Source: Chloroflexota bacterium (lineage in GTDB: Bacteria > Chloroflexota > Dehalococcoidia > GIF9 > AB-539-J10). Taken from it: a DNA stretch of 15,577 nt. A program made the translations under genes and the position numbers. Positions 1 through 8,018 of this stretch are shown one piece after another; position 1 is the stretch's first letter, and each line of letters begins with the position of its first letter. The DNA is taken from NCBI GenBank assembly GCA_015222295.1, contig JADFUZ010000080.1, positions 1 to 15,577 of the forward strand. The letters are read 5' to 3'. A model generated the notes under the pieces. The model searched no databases, was not told the DNA's origin, and saw only the letters and a list, made by a program, of their open reading frames with translations.

Positions 1-587
1 CAGCCGTAGAACGTATCCACGTCTTCGTCACGCAGCGTCCTTGCTCTCTCATCCCGAGCTCTGTATACCTCCAGGGCGTGGGGTAGAAGCTCCTTCACTT
101 TTTCCTCATCGGTAATGATCGTAGTCTGTATTTTCTCAATAATAGACATCTCGGAAGTGTAAAGCAGGTTGTAGATTTCGCCCAGTTCCTTCAGGGAATT
201 GAAGCCTTTCTTGGCGCAGTCCTTATTCATCCTCAGCCAGGCATCCTGCCTTTGGTTCATGTGATACCAACCCTCTGTCATGTTGGTGAACATATGAATC
301 CTTCTCTCTATGATGGCTTCGGCGTCCTTGTCCAGTTCTGCTCCAGCAATATCAATAAGGATGGCAATAGGGTAGCTCCCGCCCTCCTTTTCCTCATCGT
401 AAGGCTCCAAATCAGCTATGTCGGGACCGATGATCTCTATCTTCTCATGTTCTATCTCATCAAGACTCCTCACGGTTGCCAGTTCAAACTTATGTGCCAT
501 CTTTGGCCCACCGAACTCAACGTAGAGATCCTCCTTCCGTACCACCTCTCCTTCATATTGCGGTCCAATATCTACATGAAAGTCCAT
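1..587 (-). CDS. cdhC: Acetyl-CoA synthase, archaeal-type beta subunit (CdhC/AcsB), N-terminal 195 codons only, runs off the left edge
   Basis: This subunit condenses CO, a methyl group from the corrinoid Fe-S protein and CoA into acetyl-CoA. Translated from ATG at 587, the product begins MDFHVDIGPQYEGE and continues through VEFGGPK, IGPDI, ERRIHMFTN and ITDEEKV to DVDTFYG at the window edge. This matches the second domain of bacterial AcsB, just before the A-cluster cysteines, which lie outside the window. The start is secure: an AAGGAG site lies 7 bases upstream, and the cdhB stop is only 2 bases away. The roughly 310-residue N-terminal domain that docks bacterial AcsB onto its CODH is therefore absent, as in archaeal CdhC. 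The catalytic region was not seen, so intactness cannot be judged. Last gene of the visible operon; acsC probably follows. Confidence 0.9.
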   Translation of the reverse strand, partial: MDFHVDIGPQYEGEVVRKEDLYVEFGGPKMAHKFELATVRSLDEIEHEKIEIIGPDIADLEPYDEEKEGGSYPIAILIDIAGAELDKDAEAIIERRIHMFTNMTEGWYHMNQRQDAWLRMNKDCAKKGFNSLKELGEIYNLLYTSEMSIIEKIQTTIITDEEKVKELLPHALEVYRARDERARTLRDEDVDTFYG

Positions 588-589
588 TC

Positions 590-1141
590 CTATACTCCTT
601 TCTTCAAGTTATCTATGAGGCTTTCCAGGAACGCCTGCCATTTCTCATCTTTCTTGAAGTTGGGAAGAGAATAGCTGGCGTTGGGAAAGTAGTACTTACA
701 CAATGTCATCGTTTTCAAGTGAGGGGCGTAGTGCTTCAGCACGGAAAGGCTCTGGTTCCCAAGGTCGCTTCTTATGCCGAAGAAAATCACCAGGTCATGG
801 TTCCCTTCTTTCCTGACCCCCTTCCAGGCGGGATCCTTAAGGGCATTCACTATTTCCACGGCATCATAGCTGCTGTCGGGCTTTGCCCCCAGCTCTTCCA
901 CCTTGCCGGGGAGAGTCTCAGTTGCGCATATGGGGATATTGCGGGCTCTGGCGATGTCCAGGGCATACTCCAGAAGAAGCTTGCCTTCAGTTGAGGACCT
1001 GAGCAAGAGCGGCCCGAGCACGAGGAGCGGACGTTTGGCTTTCCCGATGAGGTTGGCGTACTCTGTCGCGTCCTCCACCACCCGCGCCGCTTTCAACCCG
1101 GTCAAGACGTTCACTCTATGAAACGGTATTACTGCACTCAT
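590..1141 (-). CDS. cdhB: CODH/ACS complex epsilon subunit, archaeal type (CdhB)
   Basis: Small accessory subunit that in methanogens binds CdhA as an alpha2-epsilon2 unit and is thought to assist electron transfer, perhaps with flavin. The product, 183 residues, starts near MSAVIPFHRVNVLTG and carries the family's early segment KAKRPLLVLGPLLL, then a Rossmann-like body (ARNIPICATET, HDLVIFFGI). The ATG at 1141 is preferred over the in-frame ATG at 1162: AGGAGG lies 5 bases before it, whereas the upstream ATG has only 1 base after its GAGAGGAG, and the family length fits. It lies between cdhA (stop 28 bases upstream of this start) and cdhC, whose ribosome-binding site is inside its last codons, so the three are probably translationally coupled. 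No metal-binding cysteine cluster is seen. Presence of this subunit in a bacterial-looking operon is a marker of the archaeal-type complex. Confidence 0.88.
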   Translation of the reverse strand: MSAVIPFHRVNVLTGLKAARVVEDATEYANLIGKAKRPLLVLGPLLLRSSTEGKLLLEYALDIARARNIPICATETLPGKVEELGAKPDSSYDAVEIVNALKDPAWKGVRKEGNHDLVIFFGIRSDLGNQSLSVLKHYAPHLKTMTLCKYYFPNASYSLPNFKKDEKWQAFLESLIDNLKKGV

Positions 1142-1146
1142 TCTTC

Positions 1147-1152
1147 CCTCCT
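1147..1152 (-). promoter_or_regulatory. Ribosome-binding site that decides the cdhB start
   Basis: AGGAGG on the minus strand, 5 bases before the ATG at 1141. It lies inside the reading frame that would begin at the alternative ATG (1162), which argues that translation starts at 1141. Confidence 0.65.
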
Positions 1153-1169
1153 CTTGGCTCATTCTCCTC

Positions 1170-3482
1170 TCAATGTATCACTGCGTCCAGAGGGACCTTG
1201 CTGGGGTAGGTCCCAATCAAGGTGGGAAGCCCTACGGGTTCCTTGGGCTGCCAACCGATTTCCTGCAGATATGCCCGTATTTCCTTCTTATAGACCAGCG
1301 GAATATCGGCATCCCTCCGCACAAAGAGCTGGATATCCGGCGGAAGACCCTTTGCTATGTACTTCTTGTACAGGGAAACATAGTGGTTGAGTTTTATGCC
1401 TCTCCCCTGCGGGGTATCGTTTTTCCTTATGCACAGCTTGGCAATCATCACCATGGCCTTTTCCTTGGTTTCAGCCACGTAGGCGATGTGCTCGGGAGAG
1501 GGTTCTCCAGTGTCGACGATTTCCCTCTTCCTGGCATCCATGACCCTCCAGTCATCCTCCTCCTTTCTCGAGAGAAACAGCCTTCTGTACTTGGCGGAGT
1601 GGGGCCCCAACACCACGGGGACGCCCAGTCTATTGAACCCTGTGCCAATGGAAGCTGCCTTCTGGGACATCGCTCCCCAGGCTACGCCACAGGCACCTAC
1701 GCGGTTGAGCACGTAGTCGGCCATGACCTCGTAGTTTGCTCGCAGGGGAAGAGCGGCAAAGATATTGGCGATTTTTATGGCTGCTCCAGAGATGTGGGCA
1801 TTTGATACGCAGGAACCGATGTTCACCACCCCACCGGCGTCGAAGTCGGGAGGATACTTCTCATATACAGTCAGTCCGTTGGCATCTTTCTTCATTCCGG
1901 CAACCATGGCAGCACAACCTGTGAGAACGACGATGTATTTCCTCCTGGCGAACTCGTCTACCATATCAGCAATATCGTCAATATCAGGGTAGTTGGAACA
2001 GCCCACCAACGCAATAACTCCAGGGATTGTGCCCAGGGTTATCGGCGCACCGACATTCCTTATCTCCGTATCCATAACAGGACCGCGTCCGACCCTTGCC
2101 TTCCAGGTCTCCATGCTTGCGCCCACCTGCATTATCCTGAAGATAGGAACGTGGTTGGGGCACTCCTGCTCGCATTTGCCGCAGCCAATACACAAGTTGA
2201 ACTGCTTCTTGATCAGGTCAAAGTTGCCCTTGGCGACCTCAGTTATGCCTTCACCGATGGAGAAGAGGTTGGGACACACCTGCTCACAGATGCCGCAGTT
2301 GGTGCATTTCTTGGCCAGCTCTGTGGCCTCGTCTGTTGTTATCCACTGTTTCCTTCGCTGGGGAGCAATCTCCATGGCGACTCTGACTGCCACTTCGGCT
2401 GCCTTTGTCGAGTCAAGGATAGCGAAGTGCTCCTTGTTCTCCACCATTCGCCTCACTATGTCCTCGGTATCCATATCCGTGGCGTCCTCGAGCCCGTACA
2501 TGGCCTTGTCCAGACAGGCAATAACCGCCGTGCCAACCTTCGATGCCTCCTGGGGCGTGTCCGTCCTGATGCACTGCTCGTCGGTCATGATGACATCAGC
2601 GATGCCTGCTCTCATGAAGAAGAGCTGTCGGGAGAGAGGACCAACGATCTTGGCCCTATCCGAGTACCTGGTCGTTTCCAGGGCAGTGCAGCAGATCCCA
2701 CACAGCTCCACATTGTCTTCCAGATCGTGCTCCCGGAGGTAGTCAACTACCACCGTTGAGGTAGCCGGGTTGTGCCCGGACACCAGGACCACGGGCTTTG
2801 TCTTGTCTATGGCCCCCCAACCCATTTCTACCAACGGTACGTCAGCAACAGAGCTGGGGTAATTGAACCCGACAATCTGAGCCAGGTCAGCCGCTTCCAT
2901 GCCAACGTGGTCCAGCATGCTGGCATGCAGCGCTTTGGACTCATAATCCAGGTAGCTTCCTTCCTGTCCCGTGTGAGTAGAATCGAGAAGGTGCGCGATC
3001 TCTTTGTAGACGTATTCTATAGCTACTTTGAGGTCTCCCAGGGTCTCTGGCTTCAAGCCCAGGACTGTCCTTATGTTTGGTGCTTCGATCTCAATGAACG
3101 GACCCAGGTCGATCTTCTTGTCCGGGCCGTGTTTCTCGATCAGGTACTCCAGAATATGCCCACCATGGGCAGCGTGGGCGGAACATCCCATCAGGCAAGC
3201 CAGGAGTATTATCCTGCCCTGCTGAGCCGACAGGTCAATGCCACAGGCCCCCCTCTTACCCCCTGTGAGGTCGCACTTGCCGTAGGTGCAGAGGCAACAT
3301 ACGTCGCAGAACGGCGCATACCAGGGCGCATAGGTCTTCATGAGCCTCATGTCCCAGCTTCTGAGGTCGGGGGGTTCTGGCATCGGCGTGGGCCCTACTG
3401 GCTCCCAGGGAATCTCCGCTCGTATCAGTTTATGAATCTCCTGTAGCTTGATAGAAAGCCGCTTCTCCGCTACTTCGGCCAT
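1170..3482 (-). CDS. cdhA: Carbon monoxide dehydrogenase alpha subunit, archaeal type (CdhA)
   Basis: Ni-Fe-S enzyme interconverting CO2 and CO for acetyl-CoA synthase. The 770-residue length fits archaeal CdhA (about 770 to 800) and exceeds bacterial CooS/AcsA (about 630 to 670). Residues 59-80 hold a dense cysteine array (CDVCCLCTYGKC, then C80) for the B/D clusters, followed by CLMGCSAHAAHGGH at 96-109. A ferredoxin-like insert absent from CooS follows, with C393/396/399/403 (CTNCGICEQVCP) and C431/434/437/441 (CIGCGKCEQECP). Candidate C-cluster ligands lie in ELCGICCTALE, TDEQCIRTD, GSCVSNAH and GACGVAWG. GGAGGTGA precedes the ATG by 10 bases, slightly long, but no better start exists. 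The gene follows acsD by 5 bases and precedes cdhB. No truncation or frameshift is visible. Confidence 0.95.
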   Translation of the reverse strand: MAEVAEKRLSIKLQEIHKLIRAEIPWEPVGPTPMPEPPDLRSWDMRLMKTYAPWYAPFCDVCCLCTYGKCDLTGGKRGACGIDLSAQQGRIILLACLMGCSAHAAHGGHILEYLIEKHGPDKKIDLGPFIEIEAPNIRTVLGLKPETLGDLKVAIEYVYKEIAHLLDSTHTGQEGSYLDYESKALHASMLDHVGMEAADLAQIVGFNYPSSVADVPLVEMGWGAIDKTKPVVLVSGHNPATSTVVVDYLREHDLEDNVELCGICCTALETTRYSDRAKIVGPLSRQLFFMRAGIADVIMTDEQCIRTDTPQEASKVGTAVIACLDKAMYGLEDATDMDTEDIVRRMVENKEHFAILDSTKAAEVAVRVAMEIAPQRRKQWITTDEATELAKKCTNCGICEQVCPNLFSIGEGITEVAKGNFDLIKKQFNLCIGCGKCEQECPNHVPIFRIMQVGASMETWKARVGRGPVMDTEIRNVGAPITLGTIPGVIALVGCSNYPDIDDIADMVDEFARRKYIVVLTGCAAMVAGMKKDANGLTVYEKYPPDFDAGGVVNIGSCVSNAHISGAAIKIANIFAALPLRANYEVMADYVLNRVGACGVAWGAMSQKAASIGTGFNRLGVPVVLGPHSAKYRRLFLSRKEEDDWRVMDARKREIVDTGEPSPEHIAYVAETKEKAMVMIAKLCIRKNDTPQGRGIKLNHYVSLYKKYIAKGLPPDIQLFVRRDADIPLVYKKEIRAYLQEIGWQPKEPVGLPTLIGTYPSKVPLDAVIH

Positions 3483-3487
3483 TTCTT

Positions 3488-4393
3488 CTATGTCACCTCC
3501 ATCATTTCCTTGACCAATCGCAGAGTCTCAGGGTGCCTCAAGACAAGGATGTTGGCCCCAGCCAGGAGGAGGGACAGGGCTGTTATCCCCTCCCACAATA
3601 ATCCTTGTTCCTTGCTTTCCATGGCCTGCTTGGTCTTCCAACACTCCGTCCCAAAATCAGCGATCATGGGCATCTGTGTCATACTATCCTTGACTATGAC
3701 TCCCAGCTGCTTCACTCTCTCCATCAGAGAAAAGGTGTACTCCATGCCGTAGCCCAGTGCTGCGGACTGGGGGTCGATGACAATGCTTTCCGCAGGGCAG
3801 AAGTGGCTCAGTTTCACGTTAAGTTCCTTCAGCAGGTTGATGTCCAGAGGAGTCTGAGCACTGATTTTGTGTCCGTGGTCTAGAATTGTCTTGCCTACGA
3901 CCTGGTAGTTCTCCTTGACCACGGGGCCGATAAGGAGGCTCATTCCATCGCATATCTCAGCGACCTTTGGTAGGAGCTCGGCGTCTTTCTTGTCATCTCC
4001 CGAGCCATAGACAATCAGAGGGATGCCTATTGACTCGGCCACCTTTCTGGTCAGGGCTGCCGCGTCGTCTGAGGAGCTATCCGCCACGGCAGGGTCGGTG
4101 CTGACAAGGCGAAGGAACACCGCATCCGCTCCCAGGGCTTCGCATTTCCTGGCCCAGTTCACCGTGTCGGATAGCGAGTCGCCGAAGGGTTCGGTCAGGT
4201 GCTCAGGCCACCCGGCGGGCTCCACATCAAGGATTTCTAGGGCAAACTTCGGTGGATTGGGATTGGAGCCTTCGTCAAAAAAATGAAAGGGAAGGATATT
4301 CTCGCCCCCTATCTTGAGCGCCATCCCTCCCTTGCCGATGGTCTCTTCCCTGACCGTTCCAGAATATGCTTCAACTGGTGGCCTGTATTCCAT
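3488..4393 (-). CDS. acsD: Corrinoid iron-sulfur protein small subunit (AcsD/CdhD delta)
   Basis: TIM-barrel subunit of the corrinoid Fe-S protein, which carries the methyl group from methyl-THF to acetyl-CoA synthase. The 301-residue product contains family hallmarks: an early GTVREETIGKGG segment, GGENILPFHFFDEG, PKFALEILD, LGADAVFLRL and a glycine-rich C-terminal half ending TLRLVKEMMEVT. It carries no Fe-S motif; the [4Fe-4S] centre and B12 domain sit in AcsC, which is not seen here and is expected left of the window. ATG at 4393 is chosen because a perfect AAGGAGG lies 5 bases before it; the upstream ATG at 4423 would overlap acsE by 20 bases and lacks a site. It sits directly between acsE (10-base gap) and cdhA (5-base gap), matching its role as AcsE's methyl acceptor. 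Confidence 0.93.
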   Translation of the reverse strand: MEYRPPVEAYSGTVREETIGKGGMALKIGGENILPFHFFDEGSNPNPPKFALEILDVEPAGWPEHLTEPFGDSLSDTVNWARKCEALGADAVFLRLVSTDPAVADSSSDDAAALTRKVAESIGIPLIVYGSGDDKKDAELLPKVAEICDGMSLLIGPVVKENYQVVGKTILDHGHKISAQTPLDINLLKELNVKLSHFCPAESIVIDPQSAALGYGMEYTFSLMERVKQLGVIVKDSMTQMPMIADFGTECWKTKQAMESKEQGLLWEGITALSLLLAGANILVLRHPETLRLVKEMMEVT

Positions 4394-4398
4394 TGTCA

Positions 4399-4405
4399 CC
4401 TCCTT
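4399..4405 (-). promoter_or_regulatory. Ribosome-binding site that decides the acsD start
   Basis: AAGGAGG on the minus strand, 5 bases before the ATG at 4393 and overlapping the acsE stop codon (TAA, 4406-4404). This arrangement implies termination-reinitiation coupling of acsE and acsD. Confidence 0.7.
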
Positions 4406-5291
4406 AGCTCTCAAGCCAGGCATCAGAATAGAGGGTGTCCCCCAGGAAGACCCGGGCCGTCTTTACATAATCAGCCTCTCTTGAGGAGAGGGAAGAGAAG
4501 TCTACCTCTTCTCCGTCCATGGTCTTGTGGATAAGCTCGACAATGCCGGGCAGCTTTCCCCTTACAAGGCCGATGAGTTCCTTGTCCGATGGATCAGCGA
4601 TGGCGGAATAGAGTCCGTTTCTCTGCAGCATGACGAGGTAGGTGCGGTTGAGGATTGGCCTGAGCTCGGCTGGCACGCCATTCGATACGTTGGAGAGCCC
4701 CACTGTGGACTTGACCCCGGGCAAGAGGTCCGCGAGTATGCCTATGAACTCCAGCGACGACTTGGCAAAGCCCTGTCCCTCGCCGGCGGTGCTGACCGGA
4801 AGGACTATGGGGTCAACCCAGATGTCCTCGTTAGGGATGCCAAGCTCATTAGCGTAGGCAACAGTGTCCATAATGCTGTCAACCTTCAGTTCAACGTCCG
4901 GGGGCATTCCTCTATCGTTAATCACGGAAATGATGACATCGCAGTTGTGTTTCTTGGCCAGGGGAAGCATCTGCTCCTTCGAGTCAGTCTTTCCCGAGGC
5001 CGAGTTCAGCAGTGGCTTTGTCTTGCAGACCTCCAGGCCTGCCTCCATGGCCACAGGGTTCATTGTATCCAGTGACAGGGGCAGGTTGGTGGCTTCCTGA
5101 ACGGTGTTCACAAGCCAGCGCATTATGTCTTCGGGGTCTTTTCTCAAGGGGCCGACATTCAAGTCGATATAATCGGCACCAGCCTCAGCCTGAGCTCTGG
5201 CCAGGTCCTGTATTACCTTGGCGTCCCTCTCCGCTATTGCTGTGGATACTGCCCTGGCGATGACGTGTATATTTTCACCAATGATGATCAT
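4404..5291 (-). CDS. acsE: Methyltetrahydrofolate:corrinoid/iron-sulfur protein methyltransferase (AcsE, MeTr)
   Basis: Transfers the methyl group of 5-methyl-THF to the Co(I) corrinoid of the corrinoid Fe-S protein, in the cytoplasm. The 295-residue product is one pterin-binding TIM barrel. The recognisable loops are D43 in DLNVG, D75 in SLDTMNP, N96 in LNSASGK, D160 in WVDPIVLP and N201 in GLSNVSNG; equivalent positions bind pterin in the well-studied acetogen enzyme, and the Asn of the last loop helps activate the N5-methyl group. ATG at 5291 has AAGGAG 7 bases upstream. It follows the Fe-S protein gene by 72 bases and abuts acsD, so it is the dedicated Wood-Ljungdahl methyltransferase rather than the paralogue at 9241-10083. 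Confidence 0.94.
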   Translation of the reverse strand: MIIIGENIHVIARAVSTAIAERDAKVIQDLARAQAEAGADYIDLNVGPLRKDPEDIMRWLVNTVQEATNLPLSLDTMNPVAMEAGLEVCKTKPLLNSASGKTDSKEQMLPLAKKHNCDVIISVINDRGMPPDVELKVDSIMDTVAYANELGIPNEDIWVDPIVLPVSTAGEGQGFAKSSLEFIGILADLLPGVKSTVGLSNVSNGVPAELRPILNRTYLVMLQRNGLYSAIADPSDKELIGLVRGKLPGIVELIHKTMDGEEVDFSSLSSREADYVKTARVFLGDTLYSDAWLES

Positions 5292-5363
5292 GTGGCTACT
5301 CCTTGAGGCTATTGGCGGATAACCCCCACCGTCGTTGCAGGTTAGCAGACAGGGGAGTACGTG

Positions 5364-6020
5364 TCAATCCCTCTCCTTGAACACCAGGGCTCCCACAGGG
5401 CAGGCGGTAACGCACTCTCCACAGCCGCGACAGGCAGACTCCGCAATGGGCCCATCCCCGAAAGTAGTTACGACACGCCGGAACCCACGGTAGGCAAAGC
5501 CGATAGCCCCTATTCCCAGCTTCTCTCGGCAGACCCAGACGCACTTGCCGCAGAGGACGCACTTGTTGGGGTCATAGATGAATACAGGACTGCTGGAGTC
5601 TATGGGGAGGTCAGGCAGGATCTTCCGGAACCTCTTTGTGTTGAGTCTTATGCCAAGATGTCTGGCGATCTCTTGAAGCTCACAGGAGCCACTCTTGGCG
5701 CAGTGACCGCAGTCCACGGGGTGGCTGGCCAGAAGCAGTTCGAAGGCAGTGCGGCTCAGCCTAAGAGAAGTGGGCCCTCTGGTGTTCACGGCCATCCCCT
5801 CCGCCACTGCTGTAGTGCAGGCCAATACCGGCGTGTCCGTCCCTGTCACCTCCACAAAACACAGGCGGCAGGCAGCGAAGGGCTGAGTCATCTCCCGAAT
5901 GGCGCAGAGATTGGGAATATAGATGCCGCTGCCCAGAGCGGCCCACAGTATCTTCTCGCCCTCGGCGGCTCTTACTGCTTTGCCATCGATGGTTAACGAG
6001 ACGCTCTTAGCTTTCACCAA
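5364..6020 (-). CDS. HoxU/NuoG-N-terminus-like multi-cluster iron-sulfur protein, non-ATG start
   Basis: Predicted soluble electron carrier subunit of 218 residues with three modules: a [2Fe-2S] domain (C39, C51, C54, C68), the NADH-G-type [4Fe-4S] motif with one histidine (H100, C104, C107, C113), and a two-cluster ferredoxin (C154/157/160/164 and C197/200/203/207). All 16 expected ligands are present. This is the layout of HoxU and of the NuoG N-terminus, but no NuoE/NuoF, hydrogenase or complex I gene is adjacent, so the electron partner is unknown. It may link NAD(P)H or ferredoxin to CODH or to a methylene-THF reductase encoded elsewhere. The start is uncertain: the only candidates are TTG (6020) and GTG (6017), neither with a clear Shine-Dalgarno site. 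An in-frame TGA lies 13 codons upstream of the TTG. Confidence 0.8.
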   Translation of the reverse strand: MVKAKSVSLTIDGKAVRAAEGEKILWAALGSGIYIPNLCAIREMTQPFAACRLCFVEVTGTDTPVLACTTAVAEGMAVNTRGPTSLRLSRTAFELLLASHPVDCGHCAKSGSCELQEIARHLGIRLNTKRFRKILPDLPIDSSSPVFIYDPNKCVLCGKCVWVCREKLGIGAIGFAYRGFRRVVTTFGDGPIAESACRGCGECVTACPVGALVFKERD

Positions 6021-6074
6021 CGGATTGAGGGCTGTAACGCCTACGCCTATCTTCTCGGGTCAACCCAGTTGCCC

Positions 6075-7838
6075 CTAGAAGAGCCCCTGCACCTTGCCCG
6101 TCTTCGTGTCGATGTCCACCTTCCTGAAGGCTGGGTCAGAGCTGGTTCCGGGCATCAGGCTGATGGTCCCGGCGCAGGGACAGAGGAACTTCGCTCCAGA
6201 GTAAATCAGCACGTCGCGGATAGGCAGAGTCCACCCCTTGGGCACACCCTTGATGCTCGGGTCGTGCGTGAGGCTGAGATGCGTCTTGACCATCATGGTG
6301 GCGTAGTCATCATATTTCGAATCAGCCTCGAGCATTTTTGCCTTGGCCTCGGCGTCAGCAGTCCAGGACACGCCGTCAGCCCCATAGACCACCCTGGCGA
6401 TCTTGTCAACGCGCTCCCTCAGCTTCATTTCCATGGGATAGAGGAACTCGAAGTGGTTCTGGTCATTGCAGGCGTCTATCACCGCGTCGGCCAACTCCAG
6501 GGCGCCATCGCCGCCCCTGGCCCAGTGAGCCGACACAGCACAGCGGGCTCCAGCCCCCTCGGCTGCCTTTCTCACCATAGCGATCTCTTCTTTGGTGTCG
6601 GTGTGGAAGGTGTTGATGCAGACCACCGGGTTGATGCCTGACGTCCTGATGGTGTTGATGTGGTGTAGCAAGTTAGGGAGGCCCTTCTCCAGCAGTCCCA
6701 GGTCCTCCTTGGTGTAGGATTCCGGCAGCGGTAGGCCCGCGGCTACCCTGGGACCACCGCCATGCATTTTCAGGGCTCTGATGGTAGTGGTGAGCACGGA
6801 CACATGCGGCTGGAGTCCACTCAGGCGGGACTTCACATTCCAGAACTTCTCGAAGCCGATGTCCGCAGCGAAGCCGCTCTCAGTAACATGGTAGTCGAAC
6901 ATCTTCAGACCGATGCGGTCGCCGATGATCGAAGACTGGCCGACTGCGATGTTGGCAAAGGGGCCGGCGTGGACCATGCAGGGCTGGTACTCCACGGTGC
7001 AGCACAGGGTGGGGTTGATGGTGTTGCGCATCCAGGCCGTCATAGCGCCTCCCACCTCCAGGTCGCCAGTCGTAATGATATTGCCCTTCTTGTCAAAGGC
7101 TACAGTGATGTCGTCCATTCTCTGGCGCAGGTCTGCCAGGTCCCTGACTATGGATAGCATGGCCATCAGCTCGGAGCCCACAGCGATGCCAAACTTCGAC
7201 TCCATCGTGTAGCCATCCATGCGACCCCCAAGGCCTATGATGACTCGCCTGAGGCTCTGGGCGCAGAAATCCATGATCCAGCCCATCTCTATCTTGGTGG
7301 GGTCGATGTCCAACCGGCGCATCCTGCTCCGCTTGGCCAACTCATCATCGCTGTAGTTGCGCTCGTGCTGCATTCTGGCAGTGAGCGCCACCATGGCCAG
7401 GTTATGAGCATTCATTATGTCGTTGATGTCGCCGGTGAGACCCATGGAAAACTCGGTCATGGGTATGAGCAGGGCATTGCCGCCGCCAGCGGCCGTTCCC
7501 TTGATATTCATCGTCGGTCCGCCTGAGGGCTGGCGTATGCAGCCGCCCACGTTCTTGCCTCGCTTGCCCAGGCCTTCCAGGATACCCATCGTGGTAGTCG
7601 TCTTGCCTTCGCCCAGCGGCGTAGGAGTTATGGCGGTTACCTCAACGTACTTCCCGTCGGGCTTGTCCTTGAGGCGCTGCATGATCTTGATGAAATCAAG
7701 CCGCGATAGTCTCCCATAGGGGATGATCTCGTCTTTCTCCAGGCGCAGTCTCTCGCGCCACTCGTCGGACCTGGGCATGTTTGGTTCGGCCGCTTCTGCA
7801 ATCTGCCAGTCCTTCATGGTTGTAGCATCGTAGGGCAT
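6075..7838 (-). CDS. fhs: Formate-tetrahydrofolate ligase (10-formyl-THF synthetase)
   Basis: ATP-dependent activation of formate to 10-formyl-THF, first committed step of the bacterial methyl branch. The product is 587 residues, slightly longer than the usual 555 to 560 because of an N-terminal lead of about 25 residues (starts MPYDATTMKDW). The ATP-binding P-loop is TPLGEGKTTT near residues 73-82. Family signatures include RQPSGGPTMNIKG, EFSMGLTGDIND, CMVHAGPFANIAVG and a C-terminus reading FLCPCAGTISLMPG. The ATG at 7838 has GGAGG 5 bases upstream. Methanogenic archaea use formylmethanofuran instead, so this gene marks the methyl branch as bacterial, in contrast to cdhA-cdhB. It lies 180 bases after cooC, with a duplicated leader between them. 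Confidence 0.97.
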   Translation of the reverse strand: MPYDATTMKDWQIAEAAEPNMPRSDEWRERLRLEKDEIIPYGRLSRLDFIKIMQRLKDKPDGKYVEVTAITPTPLGEGKTTTTMGILEGLGKRGKNVGGCIRQPSGGPTMNIKGTAAGGGNALLIPMTEFSMGLTGDINDIMNAHNLAMVALTARMQHERNYSDDELAKRSRMRRLDIDPTKIEMGWIMDFCAQSLRRVIIGLGGRMDGYTMESKFGIAVGSELMAMLSIVRDLADLRQRMDDITVAFDKKGNIITTGDLEVGGAMTAWMRNTINPTLCCTVEYQPCMVHAGPFANIAVGQSSIIGDRIGLKMFDYHVTESGFAADIGFEKFWNVKSRLSGLQPHVSVLTTTIRALKMHGGGPRVAAGLPLPESYTKEDLGLLEKGLPNLLHHINTIRTSGINPVVCINTFHTDTKEEIAMVRKAAEGAGARCAVSAHWARGGDGALELADAVIDACNDQNHFEFLYPMEMKLRERVDKIARVVYGADGVSWTADAEAKAKMLEADSKYDDYATMMVKTHLSLTHDPSIKGVPKGWTLPIRDVLIYSGAKFLCPCAGTISLMPGTSSDPAFRKVDIDTKTGKVQGLF

Positions 7839-7862
7839 GATAACCTCCTTCTTCTTGCCAAA
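7838..7862 (-). repeat. Imperfect direct repeat, copy 2 (functional fhs leader)
   Basis: On the plus strand TGATA, A, CCTCCTTCTTCTTGCCAAA. It contains the fhs ribosome-binding site and meets the fhs start codon. It matches copy 1 at 7931-7956 except for a short spacer difference, a 2-base indel and a G/C change. Confidence 0.55.
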
Positions 7863-7934
7863 TTACAGCCAGTATTCTTGGCTAGGCTGGTCTCCACCAA
7901 CTCCGGACTCGTACTTATTCAGTAGGTCTGTGAT
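7863..7934 (-). other. Possible 23-codon leader ORF with ATC in start position
   Basis: A perfect AAGGAGG is followed after 6 bases by ATC and then 22 more open codons (product xTDLLNKYESGVGGDQPSQE then YWL) ending with TAA 24 bases before the fhs ATG. No ATG, GTG or TTG stands at the right spacing. Either ATC is used as a rare start, or this is a non-coding relic of the duplicated fhs leader. I favour the relic but cannot exclude a leader peptide. Confidence 0.15.
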
Positions 7935-7956
7935 AGGCAGCCTCCTTTCTTGGCAA
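7931..7956 (-). repeat. Imperfect direct repeat, copy 1 (duplicate of the fhs leader lacking the ATG)
   Basis: On the plus strand TGATA, GGCAG, CCTCCTTTCTTGGCAA. On the coding strand it presents AAGGAGG followed by TATCACA where the functional copy has TATCATG. It looks like a local duplication of the translation-initiation region with decay of the start codon. Confidence 0.5.
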
Positions 7957-8018
7957 GTTAGTCTGATTTCTCCTCTCGTTTGGAACGCCCTCGACTATCT
8001 GCCAATTGGCTCCCCCTA

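Noticed and set aside
1170..3482. Reading the CODH gene as bacterial acsA/cooS
   Set aside because: The 770-residue length, the two-cluster ferredoxin insert at residues 393-441 and the adjacent epsilon subunit indicate the archaeal CdhA type.
5364..6020. Annotating the Fe-S protein as a complex I NuoG subunit or a hydrogenase
   Set aside because: It lacks the molybdopterin-like NuoG body and the H-cluster domain, and no other complex I or hydrogenase gene is present.
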